Source: Nitrospira sp.
GTDB lineage: Bacteria > Nitrospirota > Nitrospiria > Nitrospirales > Nitrospiraceae
Length of the DNA stretch: 64,000 nucleotides
Direction of reading: 5' to 3'
Assembly: GCA_015709715.1 (NCBI GenBank)
Contig: CP054184.1
Coordinates: 3,705,001-3,769,000 of the forward strand
Both the position numbers and the translations under genes were made by a program. Of the stretch, positions 28,934-36,829 are shown one piece after another. How positions within the stretch are numbered: the first letter of the stretch is position 1; every line of letters starts with the position of its first letter. The notes under the pieces were generated by a model. The model saw only the letters and a program-made list of their open reading frames with translations, was not told where the DNA came from and did no database searches.

Positions 28934-29740
28934 ATGATGGTCCCCGCCGAGCCGACCTGGGGATTTGCCGTTCTGATGGGGCTACTCGGAAGTCTGGGTG
29001 CCTTGATCCCGGCCTGTCTCGTGCTGTTCATCCCCGATGGATGGCGGCACCGCGCGATGCCGTACCTCCTGAGTTACGCGACCGGGACGATGTTAGCAAC
29101 CGCGATTATCGGCCTCATTCCCGAGGCGCTGGGACATATTCCCATTCTTGAAGTGGGCCTCTCCTTGCTGGCCGGATTGGTGTTGTTTTTCGTGCTGGAA
29201 TGGACGGTGATCTGGCGGCACGCGCACGGGGAGGAGTCCGGCCACGAGCTGCATTCTTCAAGGCATGACCATGGTCACGCCCATGGGATAGCGAAGAAGA
29301 CCGGGATGCTCGTGTTGATCGGCGACGGGGTTCACAACATGGCGGACGGTATCGCCATCGGTGCCGCCTGTGTGGCCTCGCCGGGTCTGGGGCTGGTGAC
29401 GACGTTGGCGGTGTTGGGGCATGAAGTGCCTCAAGAATTGAGCGACTTCACGATTCTCCTCTCGAGCGGCTTTTCACGTTGGCGGGCGTTCTTCTGGAAC
29501 ACGGTCTCGGGGTTGGGCACCCTCGTCGGGGTGGTGATCGCCTATGGGGGGCTCGGGTATGCAGAAGCGATTGTGCCCTACGCGCTCAGCGTGGCGGCTG
29601 CCAGCTTCCTCTACATCGGGCTCGCGGATTTGGTGCCGGGGTTGCACGGGCGTGTCGGCGCCGCCAAGGGCCTGTGGCAATTCGCCATGATGATTGCGGG
29701 AATGGTCACAATCGGGGCGCTCACGATGTTGCCGCATTGA
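28934..29740 (+). CDS. ZIP-family divalent metal transporter
   Basis: 268-residue inner-membrane protein with eight likely membrane segments that would import zinc or related metals. The two hallmark motifs of helices IV and V are GVHNMADGIAIGAACV and LGHEVPQELSDFTILL. The cytoplasmic loop before helix IV is His-rich (SSRHDHGHAHG), as in many ZIP proteins. ggaggg at 28920-28925 supports ATG 28934; GTG 28916 would add six residues. Position in the COG0523 island fits a zinc uptake role under limitation. Confidence 0.87.
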   Translation: MMVPAEPTWGFAVLMGLLGSLGALIPACLVLFIPDGWRHRAMPYLLSYATGTMLATAIIGLIPEALGHIPILEVGLSLLAGLVLFFVLEWTVIWRHAHGEESGHELHSSRHDHGHAHGIAKKTGMLVLIGDGVHNMADGIAIGAACVASPGLGLVTTLAVLGHEVPQELSDFTILLSSGFSRWRAFFWNTVSGLGTLVGVVIAYGGLGYAEAIVPYALSVAAASFLYIGLADLVPGLHGRVGAAKGLWQFAMMIAGMVTIGALTMLPH

Positions 29741-29756
29741 TGGCGAGGAGGCGGGC

Positions 29757-30314
29757 ATGGACTCGACGAGAAGGCAGGCGCAACTGGGCACGCAGACCAT
29801 CCATTTAACGGGAATCGTCCCCGCACCCGGAGAGCGGCTTCGGGGGAAGTTCGTGATTCCGGCCGCCAGGCGTGCGGACCGTCCGCTCACGGCCGAAGAT
29901 CTCTGCCGAGGCGTGATCGTGGTCTCGACCATTCCGAACATTCACAAGCATGCCTGCCTCTCACAGATCGTCGATTTGGATGAACGAGGCCGTGCTCTAT
30001 CCGAACAGCTGCGGATCGTGCACGTCTCGGCGGATCACGAGAGCCATTGGCAGGAGGTCGATCAGTTCCATCCGAACATCCAGGCTGCCGGCTATTCGTT
30101 GTGCTCTGCGGATGCTGCGAGTCGTGAGGCGTTCGTGACCACGTTCGGCGTCGGCGTGGAGGGTCACCATCGTATTGCGCATGGGTTGTTTGCCTTGCAG
30201 GACGGGTACTTCGTGGAAGTGGACATCCCCCACGATCAGATGCGCGCGGCTGAGGTCAGCGGATTTCTTGATCGTGTGATCAGAGCGAAGGGACGGGGGC
30301 GCCAGAAGGTCTAG
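29757..30314 (+). CDS. Peroxiredoxin-like protein related to thiol peroxidase Tpx
   Basis: 185 residues with the thioredoxin-like layout of Tpx: TIHLTGIVPAPGERL, VIVVSTIPNIHKHACLSQIV with a cysteine at the peroxidatic position (about residue 67), and FGVGVEGHHRIAHGLFALQD. The usual T-x-V-C surround is changed to H-K-H-A-C, and the position of the Tpx resolving cysteine reads QFHP. Another cysteine occurs at about residue 116 (YSLCSAD). It might be a one-Cys peroxidase or a metal-binding derivative; activity cannot be deduced. It follows the ZIP gene by 16 bases. ATG 29757 has ggaggcgggc upstream. Confidence 0.65.
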   Translation: MDSTRRQAQLGTQTIHLTGIVPAPGERLRGKFVIPAARRADRPLTAEDLCRGVIVVSTIPNIHKHACLSQIVDLDERGRALSEQLRIVHVSADHESHWQEVDQFHPNIQAAGYSLCSADAASREAFVTTFGVGVEGHHRIAHGLFALQDGYFVEVDIPHDQMRAAEVSGFLDRVIRAKGRGRQKV

Positions 30315-30342
30315 CGCCCGCGTCATCGGGAGGGAGCGCGCG

Positions 30343-30690
30343 TTAGGCGAGTTGCAAGGGCCCGTGGTCATCGCAATGGGCGCCGTGGGCAAAGTGCAGA
30401 TGACCGGCGACAAGGTAGTCGACGTGGTCGCCGTGTGGCACTGCGGGATGGCCACAGGTGCTCCCGTGGCGATGCCCGGACTCATGTCCCTCGCAGCGAT
30501 GGGTCGGTGTGCAGCCGGTGGGGTTGTGGTTGGTGACGTCCAGCCGGTGTTCATCGACGTGGTCGCCGTGCAGGTGGTGTAGGTGTCCGTCATGCAAATA
30601 ATCGGTGTGGCCATCATGGGTGACAGCCGGATGCCCGCAGTGCGCTCCATGCTGATGGTCGTGACGGTCGTGAATGGGGTGGTCGCTCAT
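30343..30690 (-). CDS. Histidine-rich metal-binding protein with tandem repeat
   Basis: 115 residues of which more than a quarter are His. Two repeats are obvious: HCGHPAVTHDGHTDYLHDGH plus LHHLHGDHVDEH, and TCGHPAVPHGDHVDYLVAGH plus LHFAHGAHCDDHG. No signal peptide is seen. Such proteins are known beside zinc genes and are sometimes mislabelled threonine dehydratase; a metal store or chaperone is the likely role. It lies on the opposite strand, convergent with the peroxiredoxin gene and divergent from the dihydroorotase gene. Confidence 0.8.
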   Translation of the reverse strand: MSDHPIHDRHDHQHGAHCGHPAVTHDGHTDYLHDGHLHHLHGDHVDEHRLDVTNHNPTGCTPTHRCEGHESGHRHGSTCGHPAVPHGDHVDYLVAGHLHFAHGAHCDDHGPLQLA

Positions 30691-30747
30691 CGCAAGGCTC
30701 CCTTCGTGGGCAGATCTGATGGGCGTAGTCTAGGCCGATGGGGACTG

Positions 30748-32067
30748 ATGGTCAATAGAGAGAACAGAGTGGAGAAGCGTTCCGTCCTCGTCCTCATGGG
30801 CGGGTGGGTCCTCGATCCGGGCCGATCGAACAGGGAGGCGGATGTATGGATCAAGGACGGTGTGATCGACGCCGTGGTAACGCCGGACACCAGTCCGCCG
30901 GCCACGGCGGAATGCGTCGATGTGACGGGACTACTCGTCTTGCCTGGTTTTGTCGACCTCCATGTCCACCTCCGCGAGCCGGGACACGAATATAAGGAGA
31001 CGATTGCCACTGGAACTGCCGCCGCGGCGGCGGGCGGGTTTACGACGGTCTGTTGCATGCCGAATACGAAGCCGGTCAACGACGACATCACTGTGACAGG
31101 TTGGATCATCGAACGGACCAAGGCGACGGCGTCGGCCCATGTCTATCCGATCGGAGCCATCACGCTGGGGTCGGCGGGCCGCGAACTCGCCGATTTTCGG
31201 ACACTGAAACAAGCCGGTTGCGTGGCCCTGTCCGATGACGGCCGGCCGGTCATGGGCGATGAGATCATGCGGCGGGCGATGCAGTCTGCCGCCGAATTGG
31301 ATCTGCCGGTCATCGCCCATTGTGAAGATACGATGGCCTCCGGATGCGGGTGCATGAATGATGGGCCGGTGTCTCGAGCCATGGGATGGCGGGGGATGCC
31401 CGGTGATGGGGAGGACCGAATGATCGCGCGCGACATCCGGTTGGCCAGGGAGACCGGAGCCCGACTGCACGTCGCACATCTGAGCACGGCAGGCGGAGTC
31501 GAGATGGTGCGCAAGGCCAAGCCGGACGGAGTGCGGATCACGGCGGAAGTATGCCCGCATCATTTTACGCTGACTGACGAAGCGGTGCCGACCTATGGAG
31601 CGAATGCCAAGATGAATCCACCCTTGCGGAGTGAGCGGGATCGTACCGCGCTGATTGAGGGATTGGCGGATGGCACCATCGACGCGATCGCGACGGACCA
31701 TGCGCCGCATGCCGAATACGAGAAACAGTGGGGAATGAATCGGGCGCCCTTCGGTGTCGTCGGGTTGGAAACAGCCTTCGCGTTGACCCAGCGTCTCGTC
31801 CAACAGGGGCGATTGACGTTAGAACGAGCGATCACGTGTTTGACCAGCGCTCCCGCTGCGGTCCTTGGGCTACAGAAAGGCACACTCGAGCCGGGAGTAG
31901 TCGCCGACGTCACGCTGATCGATCTTGAGGCGTCCTGGACGGTGCACCCTGAACGGTTTCGATCAAAAGGCCGCAATACGCCGTTTGTTGGCTGGGCGCT
32001 GCAGGGACAGGTCATACGAACCCTGGTGGCAGGTGTGACAGTCTATCAGCGTCATCAAGCAAGATGA
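30748..32067 (+). CDS. pyrC: Dihydroorotase, class I
   Basis: 439-residue amidohydrolase that closes carbamoyl-aspartate to dihydroorotate in pyrimidine synthesis. All metal-site motifs are present: DLHVHLREPGHEYKETIATG, VIAHCEDTM, LHVAHLSTAGG and AIATDHAPHAEYEK, so it should be an active metalloenzyme, not a PyrC-like inactive subunit. ATG 30748 follows the divergent His-rich gene. Dihydroorotase paralogues belong to Zur regulons of some proteobacteria; here a place between a His-rich protein and zinc-free ribosomal proteins suggests the same, but it could also be the only pyrC of the genome. Confidence 0.88.
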   Translation: MVNRENRVEKRSVLVLMGGWVLDPGRSNREADVWIKDGVIDAVVTPDTSPPATAECVDVTGLLVLPGFVDLHVHLREPGHEYKETIATGTAAAAAGGFTTVCCMPNTKPVNDDITVTGWIIERTKATASAHVYPIGAITLGSAGRELADFRTLKQAGCVALSDDGRPVMGDEIMRRAMQSAAELDLPVIAHCEDTMASGCGCMNDGPVSRAMGWRGMPGDGEDRMIARDIRLARETGARLHVAHLSTAGGVEMVRKAKPDGVRITAEVCPHHFTLTDEAVPTYGANAKMNPPLRSERDRTALIEGLADGTIDAIATDHAPHAEYEKQWGMNRAPFGVVGLETAFALTQRLVQQGRLTLERAITCLTSAPAAVLGLQKGTLEPGVVADVTLIDLEASWTVHPERFRSKGRNTPFVGWALQGQVIRTLVAGVTVYQRHQAR

Positions 32068-32092
32068 TGAACCATTGTCTGTGAGGGACACC

Positions 32093-32305
32093 ATGACTGA
32101 ACCGCTCGCAACGCCGCCGTCCGGCTTTCTTGCGTTTCTTCCGAAGGAGTATCAGGGGGAATTTTCGCCCGACTGGATCCTGGGACTCTCGCCCTTTTCC
32201 GACCAGACCTGTCGGCGGTGTCTTGCCGTGCAGCAGGGGACATGGATCGGAATGGGCGCGAGGGAATGCGAGGAACGCGACTTCACATGCGAGAAGCGGG
32301 GGTGA
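32093..32305 (+). CDS. Small unknown protein with two cysteine pairs
   Basis: 70 residues between pyrC and the bS18 gene, starting 23 bases after pyrC. GFLAFLPKEYQGEFSPDWIL is followed by TCRRCLAV and later RECEERDFTCEKRG, that is one CxxC and two further cysteines, which could make a zinc site. No named domain recognised. Codon third positions match the neighbours, supporting a real gene. Confidence 0.5.
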   Translation: MTEPLATPPSGFLAFLPKEYQGEFSPDWILGLSPFSDQTCRRCLAVQQGTWIGMGARECEERDFTCEKRG

Positions 32306-32341
32306 TTGGCGGAACTGCGTGTAAAGACGAAAGGAGGAGGA

Positions 32342-32557
32342 ATGTTACCTGAACGACGGCGTCGGGTCATCGACGACACCACGCCGGTGGATTGGAAGAA
32401 CGTTGAGTGGTTGCGGAGATTTCTGAGCGAGCGGGGAAGAATGTTGCCGAGGCGAATGACGGGCAACAGCCTGCAGCGGCAACGGGTGATCGCGCAGGCC
32501 ATTAAGCGGGCGCGCCATATGGCGCTGTTACCGTTTGCGGGGCCGGAAGGATCCTAG
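32342..32557 (+). CDS. rpsR: 30S ribosomal protein bS18, cysteine-free form
   Basis: 71-residue small-subunit protein: DWKNVEWLRRFLSERGRMLP, RRMTGNSLQRQRVIAQAIKR and ARHMALLPF are the S18 core. The position that carries Cys in zinc-binding S18 is occupied by Asn-Ser, so this is the C-minus type. Such second copies replace zinc-holding versions when zinc is scarce and are Zur-controlled in actinobacteria and others. aggagga stands before ATG 32342. uS14, bL28 and bL33 genes lie in the same 3.6 kb. Confidence 0.88.
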   Translation: MLPERRRRVIDDTTPVDWKNVEWLRRFLSERGRMLPRRMTGNSLQRQRVIAQAIKRARHMALLPFAGPEGS

Positions 32558-32571
32558 TCTGGAGCATAGCC

Positions 32572-32583
32572 GGTTGATCAACC
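32572..32583 (+). promoter_or_regulatory. 12-base perfect palindrome before rpsN
   Basis: GGTTGATCAACC lies 16 bases before the uS14 start codon, between rpsR and rpsN. It is perfectly symmetrical and could be an operator or a small hairpin; such a motif can also arise by chance. Confidence 0.25.
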
Positions 32584-32598
32584 AATGAGGACAGAGCC

Positions 32599-32904
32599 AT
32601 GGCCAAATTGAGCAGCCAGTTGAGAAACGAGAAGCGCAAACAGTTGGTGGCGAAGTATGCCGAACAACGCCGAACCTTGAAAGCAGTCGTCAAAAACCAG
32701 GCCGCTAGTCCGGGAGAGAAATAGGAGGCCCAGAGCAGGTTGAACTCGTTGCCGCGCAATGCATCTCCGGTGCGGGTCCGGAACCGTTGTGGGGTTTCCG
32801 GCCGGGTACGTGGATATCTGAGACGATTCGGTATGTCGCGCATTGATTTCCGGCTGTTGGCGCTGAAGGGGGAGATTCCCGGCGTGCGTAAGTCGAGTTG
32901 GTGA
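32599..32904 (+). pseudogene. rpsN: 30S ribosomal protein uS14, zinc-free form, with in-frame TAG at codon 42
   Basis: From ATG 32599 to TGA 32902-32904 one frame of 101 codons aligns over its entire length with long, zinc-free S14: AKLSSQLRNEKRKQLVAKYA, then [20 protein letters not shown] and [20 protein letters not shown] ending KSSW. Only codon 42 (32722-32724) is TAG. In E. coli S14 (also 101 residues) position 42 is Trp, so a single TGG to TAG change explains it. Everything after the stop is intact. The gene may be freshly inactivated, read through, or carry a base error. It sits between rpsR and two COG0523 genes. Confidence 0.88.
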
Positions 32905-32934
32905 GCCAGAGTCTGAAGGTGTCGGAGGTGACCC

Positions 32935-34182
32935 ATGTCGAGTGAACAAATATCATCTCGTCCCTTGTCGGTGACCATGGTGTGCGGATTCGTGGGGGCG
33001 GGAAAGAGCACGGTGATTCGGGAGTTGCTCGCTGAACGTGGGACCGAACAATGGGCAGTACTGGTCCACGACCGTAGCGAACATGATTGGGCGGCAGTTG
33101 ACGGGGCCGGTCAAGCCATAAACATCTACTCGTTGGGGGAATCGTTGGCCGAGTTGACGCGGTCCTGCGTGAGCTGTTCGTTTCGCGAGGCGCTTACGGA
33201 TGCTATCTCGTCCATCGCTGAAATGCGTCGATTCGATCGACTGATCGTCGAATGTTCAGGACTGGTCGAAGCGACCATGGCGGCGGCGGTCTTCAATGAT
33301 GCTATTGCAGATGAGGAGCCGCTCGCCGGGCTGGCCCGACTGGAGCAGTTGGTGACGGTGGTGGATGCCGCGACCGTCTGGGAAGGCATTCGCAGTGCCG
33401 ACGCGTTGAGGGAGCGGGGAATGAGTGGCGGCGAAGACGATACCAGAGTGCTCTCGGAGCTGCTGGTGGAGCAGATCGAGCACTGCTCATTGATCGCTCT
33501 CAATCGGAGTGCAGGGATCGACGTGGACTGCCGTGAACGGGTCATCACGCTCCTTCGGTATCTGAATCCGGAGGCCGAAGTCCTTTTGGCTGCCGACAGG
33601 GTGAAACGGGAAGAGCGCATTCTGGCCCGCAGGGACGGGGCAGAATACGGCATCAGTTTCCAGCCGGGCTGGGCCAAGTTGATCGACCAGGCCGACGTTC
33701 CGCCCGAACCATCACAAGCATGGAGCACGGGGGTGTTCCGCGCGAGCCGTCCGTTTCACCCGGAACGCTTGTGGCGCTGTATTGAAGAGGACTGGCCCGG
33801 TGTCCTGCGTTGCAAGGGGTATTTCTGGTTGGCATCGGAGCCGGACCGCTGCTTCTCCTGGGAGCAGACGGCCGGCAGCCGGCACTTCGAATGGGTGGGG
33901 CAGTGGTGGGTGGCGACGCCGCAGCCTGAGTGGCCGACCAACGAGGCGTTTCTGCGCCGCCTGAAGTCGCAGTGGACGATCGAGTTTGGAGATCGACGTC
34001 AGGAACTGGCGTGTATCGGGTATGGAGCCGATCAGGAGGCACTGTTCGCCCGCCTGAGGGGCTGTCTGCTGACTGCGGAGGAACTCTTGCTTGGTGAGGA
34101 CGGTTGGCGTCGATTCGACGACCCGTTCGAGCGGGCGACGCAGGAGGCGGGATCGCGAGAGGATGAGACGGATTCCGAATGA
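32935..34182 (+). CDS. COG0523/CobW-family protein with degenerate GTP-binding motifs, copy 3
   Basis: 415 residues, the same length as copy 4 immediately downstream and alike along it (compare [14 protein letters not shown] here with [14 protein letters not shown] there), so the two arose by tandem duplication. Walker A is intact ([16 protein letters not shown]), but VNDMSEVN became VHDRSEHD, the CxCC loop became CVSCSF, and the NKxD specificity motif became ALNRSAG. It probably cannot distinguish guanine and may bind metal differently. The CobW C-domain with [20 protein letters not shown] is kept. A regulatory partner of copy 4 is a reasonable guess. Confidence 0.85.
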   Translation: MSSEQISSRPLSVTMVCGFVGAGKSTVIRELLAERGTEQWAVLVHDRSEHDWAAVDGAGQAINIYSLGESLAELTRSCVSCSFREALTDAISSIAEMRRFDRLIVECSGLVEATMAAAVFNDAIADEEPLAGLARLEQLVTVVDAATVWEGIRSADALRERGMSGGEDDTRVLSELLVEQIEHCSLIALNRSAGIDVDCRERVITLLRYLNPEAEVLLAADRVKREERILARRDGAEYGISFQPGWAKLIDQADVPPEPSQAWSTGVFRASRPFHPERLWRCIEEDWPGVLRCKGYFWLASEPDRCFSWEQTAGSRHFEWVGQWWVATPQPEWPTNEAFLRRLKSQWTIEFGDRRQELACIGYGADQEALFARLRGCLLTAEELLLGEDGWRRFDDPFERATQEAGSREDETDSE

Positions 34183-34195
34183 AAGGAGTCAAGGG

Positions 34196-35443
34196 ATGAC
34201 GACCACGACGACGCAGGTTTCGCAAGACCGCCGCCTGCCGGTGACGGTGCTATCGGGATTTTTGGGTGCGGGGAAGACGACCTTGCTCAATCACGTCCTT
34301 CACAATCGGGAGGGGCTTCGAGTGGCCGTGATCGTCAACGACATGAGTGAGGTCAACATCGACGCCGCCCTCGTGAAGCAGGGGGAGGCGTCGTTGAGCC
34401 GCACCGAGGAACAACTGGTTGAGATGAGCAATGGCTGCATCTGCTGCACCCTGCGGGAGGACCTTCTCAAAGAGGTGACCCGTCTGGCGGAGGCCAGGCG
34501 CTTCGACTATCTGCTGATCGAGTCGACCGGCATCTCAGAACCGATGCCGGTGGCCGAAACGTTTCAGTTCGAGGACGAAGGCGGGCGAAGCCTCTCCACA
34601 GTGTCGCGATTGGATACGATGGTGACCGTCATCGACGCCGCGAATTTTCTGAAGGACTATCAGCAGGCGGAGGATCTGGCGGCGCGCGGATTGGCACTCG
34701 GCGAACAGGATGAGCGGACAATCACGGATTTGCTCATCGATCAGGTGGAGTTTGCGAACGTGTTAGTCATCAATAAGACGGATCTGGTGTCTCCGGGTGC
34801 ATTGGGGACGCTCGAGGCGATCCTGACGAAGTTGAATCCCGAAGCTCGTATTCTGCGTGCCGTGGAAGGGCGTGTGCCGCTCACGGCGTTGCTCGATACC
34901 AAGCTCTTTGACTTCGAGCGGGCCAGTCAGGCCGCGGGGTGGATGCAGACCTTGCGCGGAGAGGAGTCGTCAGAGGCCGATGAATATGGGGTGACGAGTT
35001 TCGTCTACCGGGCGCGGCGGCCGTTCCATCCCACACGCTGGTGGAACGCGATGCAACTGACGTGGCCGGGCGTCCTTCGATCCAAGGGATTGTTTTGGAT
35101 TGCGTCGAGGCCTGACCTGATCGGCCTCTGGTCGCAGGCCGGTGGGGCCGGTTCGGTGCGGTGGATCGGGCGCTGGTATGCCGCGATGCCCGAAACGGAA
35201 TGGCCGGATGACGAAACGGAACATCGGCGGATTGAAGGTGTGTGGGATGCCGAGTTCGGGGATCGAACGCAGGAACTGGTCGTGATCGGACGGAATATGG
35301 ACCAGATCTCGCTGACCTCCATGCTCGACGCATGTCTGCTGACGGACGAGGAGTGGCGGCAGGGCTTGGCCGCATGGAGCAGGGCGGAGGATCCCTTCCC
35401 GCGACAGGTCAACGATCAGGAATTGGAGTCGGCCGGCGCATAA
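34196..35443 (+). CDS. COG0523/CobW-family GTPase (ZigA/YciC-like), copy 4
   Basis: 415-residue zinc-chaperone-type GTPase. All motifs are canonical: [65 protein letters not shown] and [10 protein letters not shown]. The long C-terminal domain ([33 protein letters not shown]) matches the ZigA/YciC subgroup, members of which are induced by zinc starvation and shown or proposed to serve zinc enzymes. ATG 34196 is preceded by aaaggagtcaaggg, 13 bases behind copy 3. Confidence 0.9.
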   Translation: MTTTTTQVSQDRRLPVTVLSGFLGAGKTTLLNHVLHNREGLRVAVIVNDMSEVNIDAALVKQGEASLSRTEEQLVEMSNGCICCTLREDLLKEVTRLAEARRFDYLLIESTGISEPMPVAETFQFEDEGGRSLSTVSRLDTMVTVIDAANFLKDYQQAEDLAARGLALGEQDERTITDLLIDQVEFANVLVINKTDLVSPGALGTLEAILTKLNPEARILRAVEGRVPLTALLDTKLFDFERASQAAGWMQTLRGEESSEADEYGVTSFVYRARRPFHPTRWWNAMQLTWPGVLRSKGLFWIASRPDLIGLWSQAGGAGSVRWIGRWYAAMPETEWPDDETEHRRIEGVWDAEFGDRTQELVVIGRNMDQISLTSMLDACLLTDEEWRQGLAAWSRAEDPFPRQVNDQELESAGA

Positions 35444-35479
35444 GCCGGCGGCATGTGACAGGAAGAACAGGAGTATTTG

Positions 35480-35716
35480 ATGGCACGGTATTGTCAGGTG
35501 ACGGGAAAAAAGCCGATGGCTGGGAACCATGTCAGTCATGCCAATAACCGGACCAAGCGGCGGTTTCTGCCGAACATTCAGCGGAAGCGGTATTTTCTGC
35601 CGGATGAACACCGCTGGATCACCTTATCGGTCTCGGCGCACGGGATGAAGATTATCGACAAGAAGGGGCTTGCGCGAGTCGTCGCGGACATGCGGGCAGA
35701 CGGCCAGAAGATCTAA
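35480..35716 (+). CDS. rpmB: 50S ribosomal protein bL28, zinc-free form
   Basis: 78 residues: [40 protein letters not shown] and [20 protein letters not shown]. Zinc-binding bL28 has two CxxC pairs; here the first is CQVT and the second is SVSA, so it is the C-minus form like that of E. coli. ATG 35480 with an aggag upstream; it follows copy 4 of the GTPase by 36 bases and leads into bL33. Confidence 0.9.
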   Translation: MARYCQVTGKKPMAGNHVSHANNRTKRRFLPNIQRKRYFLPDEHRWITLSVSAHGMKIIDKKGLARVVADMRADGQKI

Positions 35717-35737
35717 CCGGGGTAAAGGAGTTTCATC

Positions 35738-35896
35738 ATGCGTGGAGTAATGGCAGTGGCCTGCACCGGCTGTGAGACGCCGGGCATGTCGGTCTATTGG
35801 ACAACGAAGAATAAAAAGAATGATCCGGATCGCATTGAGTTGAAGAAATACTGCGCGCGTTGCCGAAAGCATGCGACGCACAAGGAGAAACGGTAG
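35738..35896 (+). CDS. rpmG: 50S ribosomal protein bL33, four-cysteine form
   Basis: A 52-residue gene: RGVMAVACTGCETPGMSVYW, TTKNKKNDPDRIELKKYCAR and CRKHATHKEKR. KNKKNDPDRIELKKYC is the bL33 signature. Two CxxC pairs (CTGC and CARC) remain, so it should bind zinc, in contrast to the zinc-free bS18, uS14 and bL28 nearby. ggtaaaggag precedes ATG 35738. The stop is followed by the FmdB-like gene after six bases. Confidence 0.85.
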   Translation: MRGVMAVACTGCETPGMSVYWTTKNKKNDPDRIELKKYCARCRKHATHKEKR

Positions 35897-35902
35897 GTCG
35901 CC

Positions 35903-36223
35903 ATGCCGATTTATGAATACCGATCGCAAGATTGCCGGGGGCCGTCGGATTGCCCGAGGCGGTTCACGTTTTGGCAATCGATGAATGACAAGCCTATCAC
36001 GAATTGTGTGATTTGCCGGGCTCCCTTAGAGCGCATACCTTCGCTGTTTTCGGCGGGGGTCGGGCTTGTCGCGCGTGGGGCGGCGATGGCCGATCCCCCA
36101 GCCGGGTCCCAGGCGCCTCCGGCGACCGTGAACAACGTCTTCGGCGGCGGCCTCAACATCCAGGGATGCGGTCATGGCCCGCTCTCTGGCCACGATACTT
36201 CGGCAGGCAAGGAAGCGTCATGA
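35903..36223 (+). CDS. FmdB-type zinc-ribbon protein, altered
   Basis: 106 residues. The start MPIYEYRSQDCRGPSDCPRR and FTFWQSMNDKPITNCVICRA follow the FmdB regulatory-protein pattern, a short zinc ribbon with two CxxC knuckles. The first knuckle is rearranged: the usual first Cys is Ser and the pair is now C-x5-C; the second (CVIC) is normal. A Gly/Ala-rich tail ends GCGHGPLSGHD. The role of FmdB proteins is unclear. It overlaps the next gene by four bases. Confidence 0.65.
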   Translation: MPIYEYRSQDCRGPSDCPRRFTFWQSMNDKPITNCVICRAPLERIPSLFSAGVGLVARGAAMADPPAGSQAPPATVNNVFGGGLNIQGCGHGPLSGHDTSAGKEAS

Positions 36224-36693
36224 TCCGAAGCCGCGCCTGTGGCGCCATCATCGTCATCCTGATCGCGTATCTGGCGCTAGCCTTACCCTTGCCGATGGTA
36301 TTGCTCGACCATGAGTTGGGTGTGCTTACGGGAGACCCAGCCCACACGGTCCTCAACGACCATGCCTGGCTCGACCATGCTGCCGGGTCTGGAATCACGC
36401 CGAGCGACGGCGGAATCCTGATCCTCGTTCTCGTGGTGTCGCTCGCCTTGCCTCTCGAACACAGCGGCCAATCCGCCGACCTGCTCTCTCCGTCCGGTCG
36501 CGGCCCCCTGCCTGCTGATTCCATTGTATTCCCGAGAATTAATTCGCTGAGCATCTCGCACGCCAATTGTGGGGTGGAAGCCGTTCCCTTCGTGTCGCTT
36601 GCTCATGGACAAACAACCGGATGGTGGGTGGAACAGTCGTCGCAGGAGACCAGGGAGGGGCGAGGGTTTCGATCGTCATCAGTCAATCGCTAG
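36220..36693 (+). CDS. Small exported protein with His/Asp motif (paralogue B)
   Basis: 157 residues; ATG 36220 overlaps the FmdB-like stop. A signal/membrane segment (AIIVILIAYLALALPLPMVL) is followed by AHTVLNDHAWLDHAAGSGIT, then a second hydrophobic stretch (GILILVLVVSLALPL) and SPSGRGPLPAD. The DHAWLDHAAGSG element parallels DACAWLDHAASAG of the protein at 23469, so the two are related, though here Cys is replaced by His. The last third looks poorly constrained. It ends eight bases before the riboswitch core. Function unknown. Confidence 0.5.
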   Translation: MIRSRACGAIIVILIAYLALALPLPMVLLDHELGVLTGDPAHTVLNDHAWLDHAAGSGITPSDGGILILVLVVSLALPLEHSGQSADLLSPSGRGPLPADSIVFPRINSLSISHANCGVEAVPFVSLAHGQTTGWWVEQSSQETREGRGFRSSSVNR

Positions 36694-36700
36694 GTGAGTC

Positions 36701-36783
36701 GGATAGGGAAAGAGGGTGCGAGTCCCTCGCGGAGCCGCCACTGTGATCGAACCGTTGGGGTTCGACAGCCAGATCGCCTATCC
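36701..36783 (+). ncRNA. Cobalamin-type riboswitch aptamer (compact)
   Basis: Conserved blocks occur in the right order: ATAGGGAA (36703-36710), GGTGCGAGTCC (36714-36724), GCCGCCACTGTGA (36734-36746) and AGCCAGATCGCC (36767-36778). Closing stem GGATAGG (36701-36707) pairs perfectly with CCTATCC (36777-36783); GAGGG/CCCTC flank the second block; CGAACC pairs with GGTTCG around 36748-36764. The aptamer is about 83 bases, much shorter than btuB-type cobalamin riboswitches, since peripheral arms are small. Ligand form cannot be deduced. It is on the + strand after paralogue B. Confidence 0.75.
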
Positions 36784-36793
36784 ACTCCATGTT

Positions 36794-36825
36794 CCACCAC
36801 GTCCTTGCGCACTCAGGGAGGTGGT
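36794..36825 (+). promoter_or_regulatory. Expression platform hairpin hiding a Shine-Dalgarno
   Basis: CCACC (36794-36798) pairs with GGTGG (36820-36824), and TCC (36802-36804) with GGA (36817-36819). This encloses the Shine-Dalgarno GGGAGG at 36816-36821, placed eight bases before ATG 36830. Layout fits translational control by the adjoining aptamer. Confidence 0.6.
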
Positions 36826-36829
36826 CATC

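Noticed and set aside
30748..32067. Idea that the dihydroorotase is a metal-free inactive PyrC-like subunit
   Set aside because: All metal ligands (HVH, AHCED, VAHLS, TDHAPH) are present.
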